NCBI RefSeq assembly: GCF_003947435.1
Contig: NZ_RCOS01000113.1
Location: 1 to 64,000 of the forward strand
Length of the DNA stretch: 64,000 nt
Source: Candidatus Methanodesulfokora washburnensis
Lineage (GTDB): Archaea > Korarchaeota > Korarchaeia > Korarchaeales > Korarchaeaceae
Direction: 5' to 3'
Shown here: positions 18,331 to 27,063 of the stretch, in pieces
Layout of the letters: every line of letters begins with the position of its first letter
How positions within the stretch are numbered: the stretch's first letter is position 1
Translations under genes and position numbers: made by a program
The notes under the pieces: model-generated
Told to the model about the DNA's origin: nothing
The model's input: only the letters and a program-made list of their open reading frames with translations
The model's database searches: none

Positions 18331-19680
18331 TTATTTAGGAATTATTGGTCTCTCATAAAGCTCTTTAGGACCCTTTATTGTCGCATCTATTATCAGTTTG
18401 GATTGAGGCAGCGCCACAGGAACCTGCCTTCCATTAATCTCCATGTACCTTATGTTACTGTGATCTAAAGTTGATCCTCTAGCACCCTTTATAAATATAT
18501 AATCATCGGGAACATGAGCTCTTTGGTTAATAGCTCTCATTACTTCTTCATAGTTATATACATCAATGTCATCATCCACTATAATAATTCTCTTGAGGCT
18601 TCTGTGGGCATTTATCGCCGCAATTGCCGCCATAACAGGCTGACCTTCGAAATTCTTTCTTATGCTTATCGCTGCTTCAAGCCATCCAAATCCTCCAGGG
18701 GTCATAGATACTCCAGTGACATCGCAGTATCTACTAACCGAGTCGAATATAACTGCCTCCACTGGAAGTCCCATTAACATCTCATGTTCCTTGCTAGCAG
18801 GAAGTATAGCTTGGTATATAGCCTCATCTCTGTAAAGAACCCTATCAATAGTTAAAATCGGTTGCTTTCTTATTATATCTTTCCCTATTATCTCATAAAA
18901 TGGCCCCTCCTCCCTTAGATCCCAAGGTATTATCCTCCCAACCAAGACAATCTCCGAGAAGGCAGGTATTGCCAGATCCTCCTCTCTAACAATAGATATA
19001 GGATCTCCCTGTATTGAGCCTGCTATTTCCACCCTGTCTTTGTCCTCGGCTGGAGTAGCAGCTGCTATGATAAGACCTAGCTCTGAGCCTATGGATACCA
19101 CAACCTTTAGATCTTTTCCGTTCTTTTCAGCTCTTTTTACAAGTTTGTAAAGTTTTCTTCCTTCAACTATTCTTAATGTAAGAATATTTTTGGAGATGAG
19201 CATCATTCTATGGTACGATGCTGAGAATATCTTGTTTTCGTTATCATATGCTATAATTATACCTGCTGTTATGTATCTAGATGGTTCCCCACTGTAGTGC
19301 TTCAGGATAGGCAATAGATTACCTATATCCACCCTATCTCCCTCTACAGAATTTCGCATAACAGGAGCTTCTGTTTTTTCTACCTCTATAGGTTTTATTC
19401 CTGAGCTTATTGCTTCCAGTATCCTCTTAGAGATATCCCTTTCTGTACTAAGACCCAAAAGCAGCTTGATAAATGTCCTATTATTTGCTATTCCTCCTAA
19501 AACTCTGAATTTGCTCTCTTTTCCATCCGGCATTACTGGCTTCTCAAACAAAACAGGTCCTTTTCCATCTAGAAGTCTTAAATGATATGAGATTCCATGT
19601 ATAACATTAACAGGTTCCTTTATCACATTGATGAACCCATTTCTGTTAGCGGTTTCTACTATTCTCCTTATATCAAACAT
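18331..19680 (-). CDS. UbiD-family prFMN-dependent decarboxylase
   Basis: A 449-residue UbiD-type decarboxylase that uses prenylated FMN. The overall layout matches the family: ITAGIIIAYD, SYHRMMLISKN, then LVGRIIPWDLREEGPFYEI with acidic catalytic-region residues. In most archaea a UbiD homologue decarboxylates trans-anhydromevalonate 5-phosphate in the modified mevalonate pathway, a good candidate role here because archaea lack ubiquinone. Its start lies 60 bases from the divergent aspS start. Confidence 0.85.
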   Translation of the reverse strand: MFDIRRIVETANRNGFINVIKEPVNVIHGISYHLRLLDGKGPVLFEKPVMPDGKESKFRVLGGIANNRTFIKLLLGLSTERDISKRILEAISSGIKPIEVEKTEAPVMRNSVEGDRVDIGNLLPILKHYSGEPSRYITAGIIIAYDNENKIFSASYHRMMLISKNILTLRIVEGRKLYKLVKRAEKNGKDLKVVVSIGSELGLIIAAATPAEDKDRVEIAGSIQGDPISIVREEDLAIPAFSEIVLVGRIIPWDLREEGPFYEIIGKDIIRKQPILTIDRVLYRDEAIYQAILPASKEHEMLMGLPVEAVIFDSVSRYCDVTGVSMTPGGFGWLEAAISIRKNFEGQPVMAAIAAINAHRSLKRIIIVDDDIDVYNYEEVMRAINQRAHVPDDYIFIKGARGSTLDHSNIRYMEINGRQVPVALPQSKLIIDATIKGPKELYERPIIPK

Positions 19681-19740
19681 GAAGGCACCCTCTGCTACTT
19701 GTTAGAAACAGATTTATACTTTGACCCCGTAAGGGATCCT

Positions 19741-21045
19741 ATGAGCGAGAGGATAAGGCTTGCTAGATCCCACTATATAGATGAAATCACGGATAAACTG
19801 GCTGGATCAGAGGTCAAACTGGCTGGATGGGTTAGAAAGAAGATGGAACTAGGAGGACTCACCTTTATCATACTGAGAGATTCAACTGGAGTTATACAAG
19901 TTGTCTTCAGAGAAGACAGAATAGGAAAGGAAAAAATGAAGGAAGCAAGAAAACTCAGCATGGAGAGTTCTGTAATTGTTTCTGGCAAAGTAAAATTGGA
20001 TAAAAGAGCTCCAAACGGACTGGAAATAGAAGCAGAGGATTTGAAAGTTGTCGGATATGCTGAGGAGTTTCCAATAAAACCAGGTGTGGGAAAGAAATTT
20101 TTATTTGATAACAGGCACCTTCATATAAGAGGAAGGAAGACCCAGGCATTTTTGAGGATAAGAAGTGAGCTAATAAAAGCATTTGAGGAATGGTATAATT
20201 CCCATGGATTTACTAGAGTTGAGGCTCCCACTTTTGTTGGAACAGCTGTTGAAGGAGGAGCGACCTTATTTGAGGTGGACTATTTTGGGAAGAAGGCCTA
20301 TCTAACTCAAAGCTCTCAGTTCTACTTAGAAGCAATGATTTTCTCTTTTGACAATGTCTACACAATACAACCGAGTTTTAGGGCAGAAAAATCTAGAACC
20401 AAGAGACATTTAACTGAATTCTGGCATCTAGAAGCCGAGATGGCGTGGGCAGATTTAAATTCTATGATGGATATAGTCGAAAACTCACTTAAATATGCCG
20501 TGGAGAAAGTATGCGAGAGGGCTGCAGATCAGCTGAGCATATTAAAGAGGAAATTTGAACCTCCATCAGGGAGATTCCCAAGGATAACATACGATGAAGC
20601 GATAGAGATAGCTAAGAGAAAAGGAGTGAGGATAGAATGGGGGGAGGATTTAGGAGCAGAAGCTGAAAGGGCTATATCTCTTGAGTTTGACCTTCCTGTA
20701 TTTGTCACTCATTATCCAAAAACAGCAAAAGCATTTTACCATAAGATATATCAAGAGGATCCGAGAAAGGTTGTGTGTGCAGATCTTCTGGCACCAGAGG
20801 GTATAGGAGAGATAGTCGGGGGAGGACAGAGGATCGATGATCTGAACGAGTTGCTGACTAGAATAAAGGAGGAAAACTTGGATCCTGAGAGCTATAAGTG
20901 GTACATAGACTTGAGAAGATATGGAACAGTCCCTCATGCAGGATTTGGACTGGGGATAGAGAGAACAGCTAGATGGATAAGCGGCGCTGATAGCGTTAGA
21001 GATGTTGTTCCATTCCCAAGGACTCCTACAAGGATAAATCCGTGA
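19741..21045 (+). CDS. aspS: aspartyl-tRNA synthetase (archaeal type)
   Basis: Class II synthetase of 434 residues from the chosen ATG at 19741; the frame is open upstream, but RSHYIDEITDKLAGSEVKLAGWV is where archaeal homologues begin. An N-terminal OB-fold anticodon domain (about 20-105) is followed by motif 2 (FRAEKSRTKRHLTEFWHLE) and motif 3 (GFGLGIERTARWISG). Whether it also charges tRNA-Asn cannot be decided by eye. A TATA-like TTTATACTT lies near 19711. The last 20 bases overlap the end of the XPF-like gene. Confidence 0.95.
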   Translation: MSERIRLARSHYIDEITDKLAGSEVKLAGWVRKKMELGGLTFIILRDSTGVIQVVFREDRIGKEKMKEARKLSMESSVIVSGKVKLDKRAPNGLEIEAEDLKVVGYAEEFPIKPGVGKKFLFDNRHLHIRGRKTQAFLRIRSELIKAFEEWYNSHGFTRVEAPTFVGTAVEGGATLFEVDYFGKKAYLTQSSQFYLEAMIFSFDNVYTIQPSFRAEKSRTKRHLTEFWHLEAEMAWADLNSMMDIVENSLKYAVEKVCERAADQLSILKRKFEPPSGRFPRITYDEAIEIAKRKGVRIEWGEDLGAEAERAISLEFDLPVFVTHYPKTAKAFYHKIYQEDPRKVVCADLLAPEGIGEIVGGGQRIDDLNELLTRIKEENLDPESYKWYIDLRRYGTVPHAGFGLGIERTARWISGADSVRDVVPFPRTPTRINP

Positions 21046-21682
21046 TTTTTTCCTCCTCCTTCCTGATAAATCTTTTTTCAAGAGTATCAACAAATGCCCT
21101 TGCTTTTTTCTCTCCTAGGATGCTTTTTAGTTCCCCATAGCTCGCATTAAAAACTCCTTTTAGGGATCCAAATTTTATTAGAAGTTTTTCTGATAGTTTT
21201 GGCCCTATCCCAGGAAATCCTTGAAGAATGAACAAAGTCCTCTCTTTCTCCTCCACCCTTCCCTTTCTTCTAGCTGTTATGGACTGTAAGCCTTCTTTCT
21301 GTCTCTTCTCGGCTAAAGATGCAATGAATTCTACTGTTGCATCCCTGTCAGGAGTGTTTACAACCGATATTCCCTCCGCTATGATTCTGGAGATAGCTGA
21401 ATACAGTATCTTCTTCTCCCTCCCGTCTAGCCCGAGGAGATCTCCTTCTACTATAAGGACTACTTTTTTATATAGTTCTCTCATTCGCTTTACCTGATTA
21501 AAGAGCCTTCCATCATAAATAGAGGATAGAAAATCTCTAACGGTTTTTCTCTCTATACATGTATCATTTCCTAAAATGTAGTCCCCTGGCTCAAATTGCC
21601 TTTTCTCGGCCCATATCCCCCTAGATCTCAGTCCTAAGAATATTTCCTCAGGCTCCCTGTTCTCCACTATCACTCTGGTCAA
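21026..21682 (-). CDS. XPF/ERCC4-type structure-specific nuclease
   Basis: A 218-residue short archaeal XPF, with no helicase part. The nuclease signature ERKTVRD is present (E44, R45, K46, D50), followed by a helix-hairpin-helix domain (GFPGIGPKLSEKLL, about 150-165). Such proteins cut branched DNA with PCNA as partner. The start overlaps the end of the RPA gene by 35 bases, suggesting co-expression of two repair proteins. Confidence 0.92.
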   Translation of the reverse strand: MTRVIVENREPEEIFLGLRSRGIWAEKRQFEPGDYILGNDTCIERKTVRDFLSSIYDGRLFNQVKRMRELYKKVVLIVEGDLLGLDGREKKILYSAISRIIAEGISVVNTPDRDATVEFIASLAEKRQKEGLQSITARRKGRVEEKERTLFILQGFPGIGPKLSEKLLIKFGSLKGVFNASYGELKSILGEKKARAFVDTLEKRFIRKEEEKITDLSL

Positions 21683-23378
21683 ATCTATCGCCTCCCTTCG
21701 ATAGCTCAGTAATCATATTCCTGACCCTGTTTGTCAGAAAGGATATCTCATATTCCACCTTAGGAGCTTCCATCTCCTCTACTATTATTCTCGGTACACC
21801 GTCATTTCCTATCCTTGCCGACCCTCTAACAATTACCTCCTCTCCATTGAGCTTATTCCTCAGATCATCAGGAGAGTACCTGTCTAGTTCTAGCCCTTTC
21901 ATGTCTATTTCCTCTAGCATTTCTTCAACAGACTTCTTCACTACCTGTTCCACATCCTTTCCTGTTATTACCGCTTTTGCAACTCCGGTTCCATCATCTA
22001 TAAATATGGTTAAACTTGGTCTCGGAAGACCTGTAGTATCACCACAATTGGGACATATGAACTTTCCGTACTCTCTTTCAACTCTTTCTCCGCACTTTTC
22101 GCAATACCATCTTATGAATATATCTCCCACGTAGCTCACAAGACCCCTCACTTCAACAAGACCTCCAATAGCTTCCGATATCGAAGTCTTCGTGTATATA
22201 ATACCTTTTGCAGTCGAGTAATCCATAAAAGCACCACTTTCTGTTCTACTCTCTATAATTCTAATCTTGGAACCTTTATCTATCGATAGAAAATCTCTAT
22301 CTCCCAATTTTACTGTATATGCATCTTTAATCTCGACGAGGCACGGAACTCTTGTCCTAGATAGCATCTCTGCTGCATCATCCCAAGCTCTGCCTGGCAA
22401 TAGCTCTCCATTCTTTTTTATTATAAAGTACAGCATTTTCTTGGAACCGTTTCTTAAAGCTATATCCCTTATTTTTGATAAATAAATTATCTCCCCTTTG
22501 AAAAAGCCACTTGTCTGAGGACCTTCCACGAAAACTTCTGTCAGAGCTGTTGAGTGCAGTTCTATGGATCCGTTTCTTTCTCTTATTCTCATGTTCTTCA
22601 GTACAACTGGACTGTTAATTTGCACACCAGACAGAAGATCTACTTTTTCATTCCAGAAGACCACTCTTATCTCATCTCCGGTTTTCTCATCCCTGAGAGT
22701 AAGAGTCACCCTTCTTCCAGTTTCCCCGTCCTTCTTAGAAAATTCTGCTGGCTGAAATATATTTGATAATATCCCTCTTACATCAACTTCAGGGAGAGGA
22801 AATTCTTCAGATAAAATCTCAGCTACCGATAAGATTCTAGCTGATGGAGTTGGATATTCAGGAAATTCTCCTTCCAGCACATTTATCTCGCTTTCAGAGT
22901 CGATATTTATGGAGATCTCTTCCCCTCTTCTTCCTATTCTTGCTCTGGATATCATCACCACATCCCCTTCTTGGATTTCCCCTTTCTTTATTCTGTCAAC
23001 TATGCCTTTACTCCAGACAACAGCTCTTGCAGTTTTCTTTCCGTCTGATATGAAAAATTCAGCTCTTTCGGTTTTTTCCCCATCCCTAGAAATATATGGC
23101 ACCACGCCGATCATCCTAATTATCCTTCCTCTTATCATCGCCCTTCTCATTCCAGGAACTACTTTTTCCAGTGGGATTATCTCAGGTCCCTTTATTTTCT
23201 CCGCTTTCTGCTCTAATTTCACCCCAAGATCATGAGCAACCAAGTAGACAGCTCCATCTTCTCTCAATATTCCATCATATTCAGCTACATACTTTCTTAC
23301 CATATTCCATATCTCTTCCTTACTTTTACCTGATTTTCTTGAGATCTCCTCTACAATAAATTCAAGCTCGTCGTTCAA
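21648..23378 (-). CDS. rpa: replication protein A-like multi-OB single-strand DNA-binding protein
   Basis: A 576-residue protein with an N-terminal helical part, several OB folds (about 75-165, 195-285, 400-490) and a zinc finger C426-x2-C429...C442-x2-C445. This is the euryarchaeal/thaumarchaeal RPA plan and differs from the short single-OB SSB of Sulfolobales. It protects ssDNA during replication and repair. It overlaps the XPF nuclease gene and follows rtcA by 2 bases. Confidence 0.9.
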   Translation of the reverse strand: MNDELEFIVEEISRKSGKSKEEIWNMVRKYVAEYDGILREDGAVYLVAHDLGVKLEQKAEKIKGPEIIPLEKVVPGMRRAMIRGRIIRMIGVVPYISRDGEKTERAEFFISDGKKTARAVVWSKGIVDRIKKGEIQEGDVVMISRARIGRRGEEISINIDSESEINVLEGEFPEYPTPSARILSVAEILSEEFPLPEVDVRGILSNIFQPAEFSKKDGETGRRVTLTLRDEKTGDEIRVVFWNEKVDLLSGVQINSPVVLKNMRIRERNGSIELHSTALTEVFVEGPQTSGFFKGEIIYLSKIRDIALRNGSKKMLYFIIKKNGELLPGRAWDDAAEMLSRTRVPCLVEIKDAYTVKLGDRDFLSIDKGSKIRIIESRTESGAFMDYSTAKGIIYTKTSISEAIGGLVEVRGLVSYVGDIFIRWYCEKCGERVEREYGKFICPNCGDTTGLPRPSLTIFIDDGTGVAKAVITGKDVEQVVKKSVEEMLEEIDMKGLELDRYSPDDLRNKLNGEEVIVRGSARIGNDGVPRIIVEEMEAPKVEYEISFLTNRVRNMITELSKGGDRFDQSDSGEQGA

Positions 23379-23380
23379 GA

Positions 23381-24427
23381 TTAGATCCCTTTCCCAACAA
23401 CCTCAATTACACAGGGCTTATCTTTTTCCCCCTTTATATCAAATTTTATATTAAAGAATTTCTCACATAGCCATATGTTTGATATTGCATGAAGCGTCAG
23501 ATTGGACACCCCAATAGCTGACCTTCCACTAGATATTGCAAGATAGGGTATTAACATGTCCCCTGTATGCCTGTCAAAAGCCATTCCTGTTCTTATCTCA
23601 TCAATTAGTTTTAATGCTGCCTCCTTTCCTACTATTTCACTCGGTTTCCCTCTTTCACCAAGAGAATCTGCTCCTATTGTGCTATTGGACTCTGCCCACA
23701 CTGTTATTCCAGCCCCTGGACCAAGATGGCCATCCTCTGACCATTCCACGCCGATCTCAGGGTTAAATCCTTCGTTTTTAAGAATTTTTGTAGCAGATAA
23801 TGCAATTCTCTCAGCAATGTCCTTTCTGAGTCTTACTGCATGGGCTAATCCCCCTACTTTCCTTATCTCGCCAAGTCTTACCATCTCTATATTTTTTATC
23901 TTTGAAATTGGATTTATCCTGAGAAATACCCTTCCTCCGCCCCGCGGATAATGACCCCTCTTAATCAGCTGTAGCTCTACATTTATTCCTATAAGAGATA
24001 AATTTTTAAGAAATACGTTTCTCATATAATCAACTGGAGGTGCCATCCTCACATCCGTACCACCTATAAGCTCCAATTCTATGGGAGAATTTGCCCTGAT
24101 CGCAACAGGTAAAACCGCCTGTATTATAAGCGAGACGCTTCCTGCAGTACCCACATCAAATTTGTACCTTCCACCTCTTACTTCTCCAGGAATAAACTCA
24201 ACAGTAGTAGATCCTATTGCTAGACCACTTACTTTTGCACTAGATATCTCAGCCAACACCTTGGCTGCAGCTAGATGTTGAGGTTTTAGGCCAGGAGGAT
24301 CTCTTTTAGCCCTTATATTCTTGATTTTTACGGGTATCCCTGAGAGAGCTGACAAGGCGAGGGAATATCTAAAGAGGGACCCACCTCCCTCGCCATAGCT
24401 CCCATCAATTTCTATCATAAAAAACAC
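23381..24427 (-). CDS. rtcA: RNA 3'-terminal phosphate cyclase
   Basis: ATP-dependent enzyme converting RNA 3'-phosphate ends to 2',3'-cyclic phosphate through an AMP-histidine intermediate. The 348-residue protein shows IDGSYGEGGGSLFRYSLALS at the N-terminus, RAKRDPPGLKPQHLA, and GMAFDRHTGDMLIPY, whose histidine is the expected nucleophile. The ATG at residue 4 (24418) is an alternative start. Only 18 bases separate it from the divergent alkyltransferase frame. Confidence 0.95.
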   Translation of the reverse strand: MFFMIEIDGSYGEGGGSLFRYSLALSALSGIPVKIKNIRAKRDPPGLKPQHLAAAKVLAEISSAKVSGLAIGSTTVEFIPGEVRGGRYKFDVGTAGSVSLIIQAVLPVAIRANSPIELELIGGTDVRMAPPVDYMRNVFLKNLSLIGINVELQLIKRGHYPRGGGRVFLRINPISKIKNIEMVRLGEIRKVGGLAHAVRLRKDIAERIALSATKILKNEGFNPEIGVEWSEDGHLGPGAGITVWAESNSTIGADSLGERGKPSEIVGKEAALKLIDEIRTGMAFDRHTGDMLIPYLAISSGRSAIGVSNLTLHAISNIWLCEKFFNIKFDIKGEKDKPCVIEVVGKGI

Positions 24428-24444
24428 CTATTTTTAACTTACAT

Positions 24445-25029
24445 TTGCAGTTCTCTTCTGTGAGGTCGCAAGAATACATTGTGATCGAAGAGGTAAATAA
24501 ATTCTTTGTGGGAATGGTGTTCAGAGAGGGAAAACTTTTTTGCAACACTTTGCCTCTTGACAGCTGGGATAAAGCAATTTTCTATCTGAAAAGAAACTAT
24601 GATATCAAGAAGTTTCATGGTGAGGTGGATCCTCGCATTCAGGAGAGAGCAAGAAGAGTAGCCGAGTCTATATTTGATTTATTCATGGGAAAGCCCGTTT
24701 CTGTTGATCTTAACATCCTCATCGAGACCCCAAATTGGAGTGTTCTTACCTCTCTGTTGAGGATCCCTCGTGGAAAGGTCTGTACTTATGGGGAACTAGG
24801 CAAATTTTTTAAGATGAACCCAAGAGCTATGGGAAGGATAATGGGTATGAATCCTTTTCCTTTGATTATTCCGTGCCATAGAGTGATAAGAAGTGATATG
24901 AGCCTTGGAGGGTACTCTTATGGAGTGGACTTGAAGAGAAAGATCTTAGAGAGGGAAGGTGTTAAGATAAACAGGACCAACAAAGTTGATATATCCTCCC
25001 TCTATAGATTCACGGAAGCAGAGGTGTAA
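24445..25029 (+). CDS. ogt: methylated-DNA-protein cysteine methyltransferase
   Basis: Suicide repair protein that removes alkyl groups from O6-alkylguanine. The catalytic cysteine is in IIPCHRVIRS, preceded by the helix-turn-helix region (RIPRGKVCTYGELGKFF...MGRIMGMNPFP). The start is uncertain: TTG at 24445 opens the frame, while GTG at 24460 or at 24481 (GAGG about 12 bases before) would give 175-189 residues, nearer the usual length. Crenactin follows 2 bases downstream, so the two are probably co-transcribed. Confidence 0.9.
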   Translation: MQFSSVRSQEYIVIEEVNKFFVGMVFREGKLFCNTLPLDSWDKAIFYLKRNYDIKKFHGEVDPRIQERARRVAESIFDLFMGKPVSVDLNILIETPNWSVLTSLLRIPRGKVCTYGELGKFFKMNPRAMGRIMGMNPFPLIIPCHRVIRSDMSLGGYSYGVDLKRKILEREGVKINRTNKVDISSLYRFTEAEV

Positions 25030-25031
25030 GC

Positions 25032-26309
25032 TTGGGGGTTGTAATTAGACCTGTATTTGCTCTGGATTTCGGCACCAGTTTGGTTAAATTCGGCCCCATA
25101 TGGAGGGGAAAGTACCCAGATTTCATAGAAAATAGAGGATATTTTCCCAAGATTTCCAAAATATCAGCGGAGATAAGAGGTCTTGCTGCTGAGGAAGTTA
25201 TAGTAGGACCTGCTGTATCGGAGTACTTGGAATCAAAAGCCGATCTATCTAGACTCTATTATCCCATGAGAAATGGTGTAATAGCAAGAGATGATGAGCG
25301 AGGTTGGAAGATTGTCAAAAAGATAATTAAGTACACACTCGAAAAGTACTATCCTGGAAAATATGATCCAAGCGGAAGGCCTTTTGATGGTTTTTACGTT
25401 GTAGTTGCTCTAGCAGCTCAATCACCAACTTACATGTACGAGAGGATGTTTGAGATCCATAAAGAGGTAAATGAGGAACATGGAAGAGGTCTTATAAAAG
25501 CTGTTACAATAATACCCCAGCCTCTTTCTGTTGCTATAGCTGAAAAAGCCACTACATGCACTGTGATAGAGTCAGGCCATGGAAACACACAAGTCACTCC
25601 CATAAGCAGGGATGTGATAAGAGCTGCTCTAATTCCACTAAACAGAGGAGGTTACGATTCTGACAGAATTACATCTCAGATATTAAAGGATATTGGCTAC
25701 TCGGATCTGGCAAGAGAGGAGAAATTCGTCAGAATATTCAAGGAGATGGCTGGTCTTGTTCCATTAAATTTAGATAAAGCAATAGAATGGACAAAGGCAC
25801 ATAAAGGAGCTGTGAAGAACAGGTTTTCAATACCGGGAACTACTGTTAGCGTAGATATGGGAGACAAGGCATGGATGAGGTTTCTAATAGGTGAGTTCTT
25901 CTTTAATCCAGGACATGAGCTTTACCAGAGTTATTACACTAGAGGATTCGCTCCACCAGCCGATACTGTGGTGGGAGGGGAGGTTATACCCGGAAATGTG
26001 AGCATTGCGGAGGCAATCAGGCTCTCAATATCTAAGACTCCTGTAGAGATACAATCCAGCTTAGTGAGAAGGATAATACTCTCAGGGGGTGCCTTCAACT
26101 GGAAGGTTCCTGACGGAATGGAGGGTGTTGCTGTCAGCTCTCCTGAGAAAATAAGAATACAGCTGAGGGAGCTGGGGATTGATTCTCAGCCATCCATGAT
26201 AGCAGATCCGCAGTTCAGTGTATGGAGGGGATCTATAATATACGGGAATTATGTTCCAGAGGACCTCACTTGGGATTGGAGTTCTCTTGAGGGGTGGATG
26301 TACTTATAG
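25032..26309 (+). CDS. crenactin (archaeal actin homologue)
   Basis: Actin-fold ATPase of 425 residues. The phosphate-1 loop is seen in FALDFGTSLVKFGP (about 8-21), the connect/phosphate-2 region in CTVIESGHGNTQVTPI, and the adenosine region in RRIILSGGAFNW. Length and motifs match crenactin, the filament-forming actin of Thermoproteales, Korarchaeota and Aigarchaeota. Arcadin genes, often beside crenactin in Thermoproteales, were not recognised here; the neighbours are ogt (2 bases upstream) and a DUF72 gene that overlaps its last 44 bases on the other strand. Confidence 0.88.
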   Translation: MGVVIRPVFALDFGTSLVKFGPIWRGKYPDFIENRGYFPKISKISAEIRGLAAEEVIVGPAVSEYLESKADLSRLYYPMRNGVIARDDERGWKIVKKIIKYTLEKYYPGKYDPSGRPFDGFYVVVALAAQSPTYMYERMFEIHKEVNEEHGRGLIKAVTIIPQPLSVAIAEKATTCTVIESGHGNTQVTPISRDVIRAALIPLNRGGYDSDRITSQILKDIGYSDLAREEKFVRIFKEMAGLVPLNLDKAIEWTKAHKGAVKNRFSIPGTTVSVDMGDKAWMRFLIGEFFFNPGHELYQSYYTRGFAPPADTVVGGEVIPGNVSIAEAIRLSISKTPVEIQSSLVRRIILSGGAFNWKVPDGMEGVAVSSPEKIRIQLRELGIDSQPSMIADPQFSVWRGSIIYGNYVPEDLTWDWSSLEGWMYL

Positions 26310-27030
26310 ATTTCAGTACACTCAAGAACCTCTGGGAGTCCTCTCCCATATAGGAGTTGTTAAACATCACATATGAGACCTCAGAACTCAAGCCAGATAT
26401 GAATTCAGCGAGATGAGAGAGCTCTTCATCCCCATACTTGTACTTATACACTATTTTCCTTCCCTTTCTTCCTCCATGAAGCCTGAAGTAAGAGGTTCTT
26501 CCAACCAGCGCAGGTCTATCGTATAGAGGGTCTACTACATGTATTATGTCAAGTTCCCTTAGAATACTGTCTAACTTGTCCTTCCAGCTTTCATGTCTTA
26601 CCTCCCAGCCAATTTTGTCTACATCACCCCTTATGGACTTGAAAAATCTGTATGCATTATCAATATTCTCTTCTGTAGCTTCAAAAGAAGGGGGACTCTG
26701 AAATATGATCAGCTCTGGGTTTAAGGGCTTAATAGACTCTAGAAATTCTTTCCACAACTTGAGATTATCCTCACTGCATCTGAGCAACCCTACATTTCTT
26801 CCATGTGGAAGGCCTTTCTTCCTCCAGAAAGTGCTGTTTGGATCATGAGTGAGAGCCATCCATGCTTTTGGAACAAATTCAAACCATTCAGGGGACTCCT
26901 TTCTCCAAGAAGAAGCGAGTTTCTGAGATATAATTTTATAAAATGTATTCTGCACTTCAACTACATTGAATAAACTGTAATATTTCTTTTTAGAGAAGCA
27001 GAAGCCACAACATCCCACTTTGATGTGCAT
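26266..27030 (-). CDS. DUF72 family protein
   Basis: A 254-residue TIM-barrel-like DUF72 protein (YecE type) of unknown biochemical function. Hallmarks are VGCCGFCFSKKKYY at the N-terminus, EVQNTFYKI, FVPKAWMALTHDP, FQSPPSF, and YFRLHGG near the C-terminus. Its promoter (complement of the TATA-like box near 27047-27058) is placed for a leaderless start and interleaves with that of the divergent R15P isomerase. The 3' end overlaps crenactin by 44 bp. Confidence 0.85.
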   Translation of the reverse strand: MHIKVGCCGFCFSKKKYYSLFNVVEVQNTFYKIISQKLASSWRKESPEWFEFVPKAWMALTHDPNSTFWRKKGLPHGRNVGLLRCSEDNLKLWKEFLESIKPLNPELIIFQSPPSFEATEENIDNAYRFFKSIRGDVDKIGWEVRHESWKDKLDSILRELDIIHVVDPLYDRPALVGRTSYFRLHGGRKGRKIVYKYKYGDEELSHLAEFISGLSSEVSYVMFNNSYMGEDSQRFLSVLKSISTSTPQENSNPK

Positions 27031-27063
27031 TTAATAAGATGACCCTGCTAAAATATATTTCTT

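Noticed and set aside
19597-19740. 48 extra N-terminal codons for aspS
   Set aside because: They overlap the ubiD start on the other strand and extend past where archaeal AspRS proteins begin; the TATA box lies inside them.
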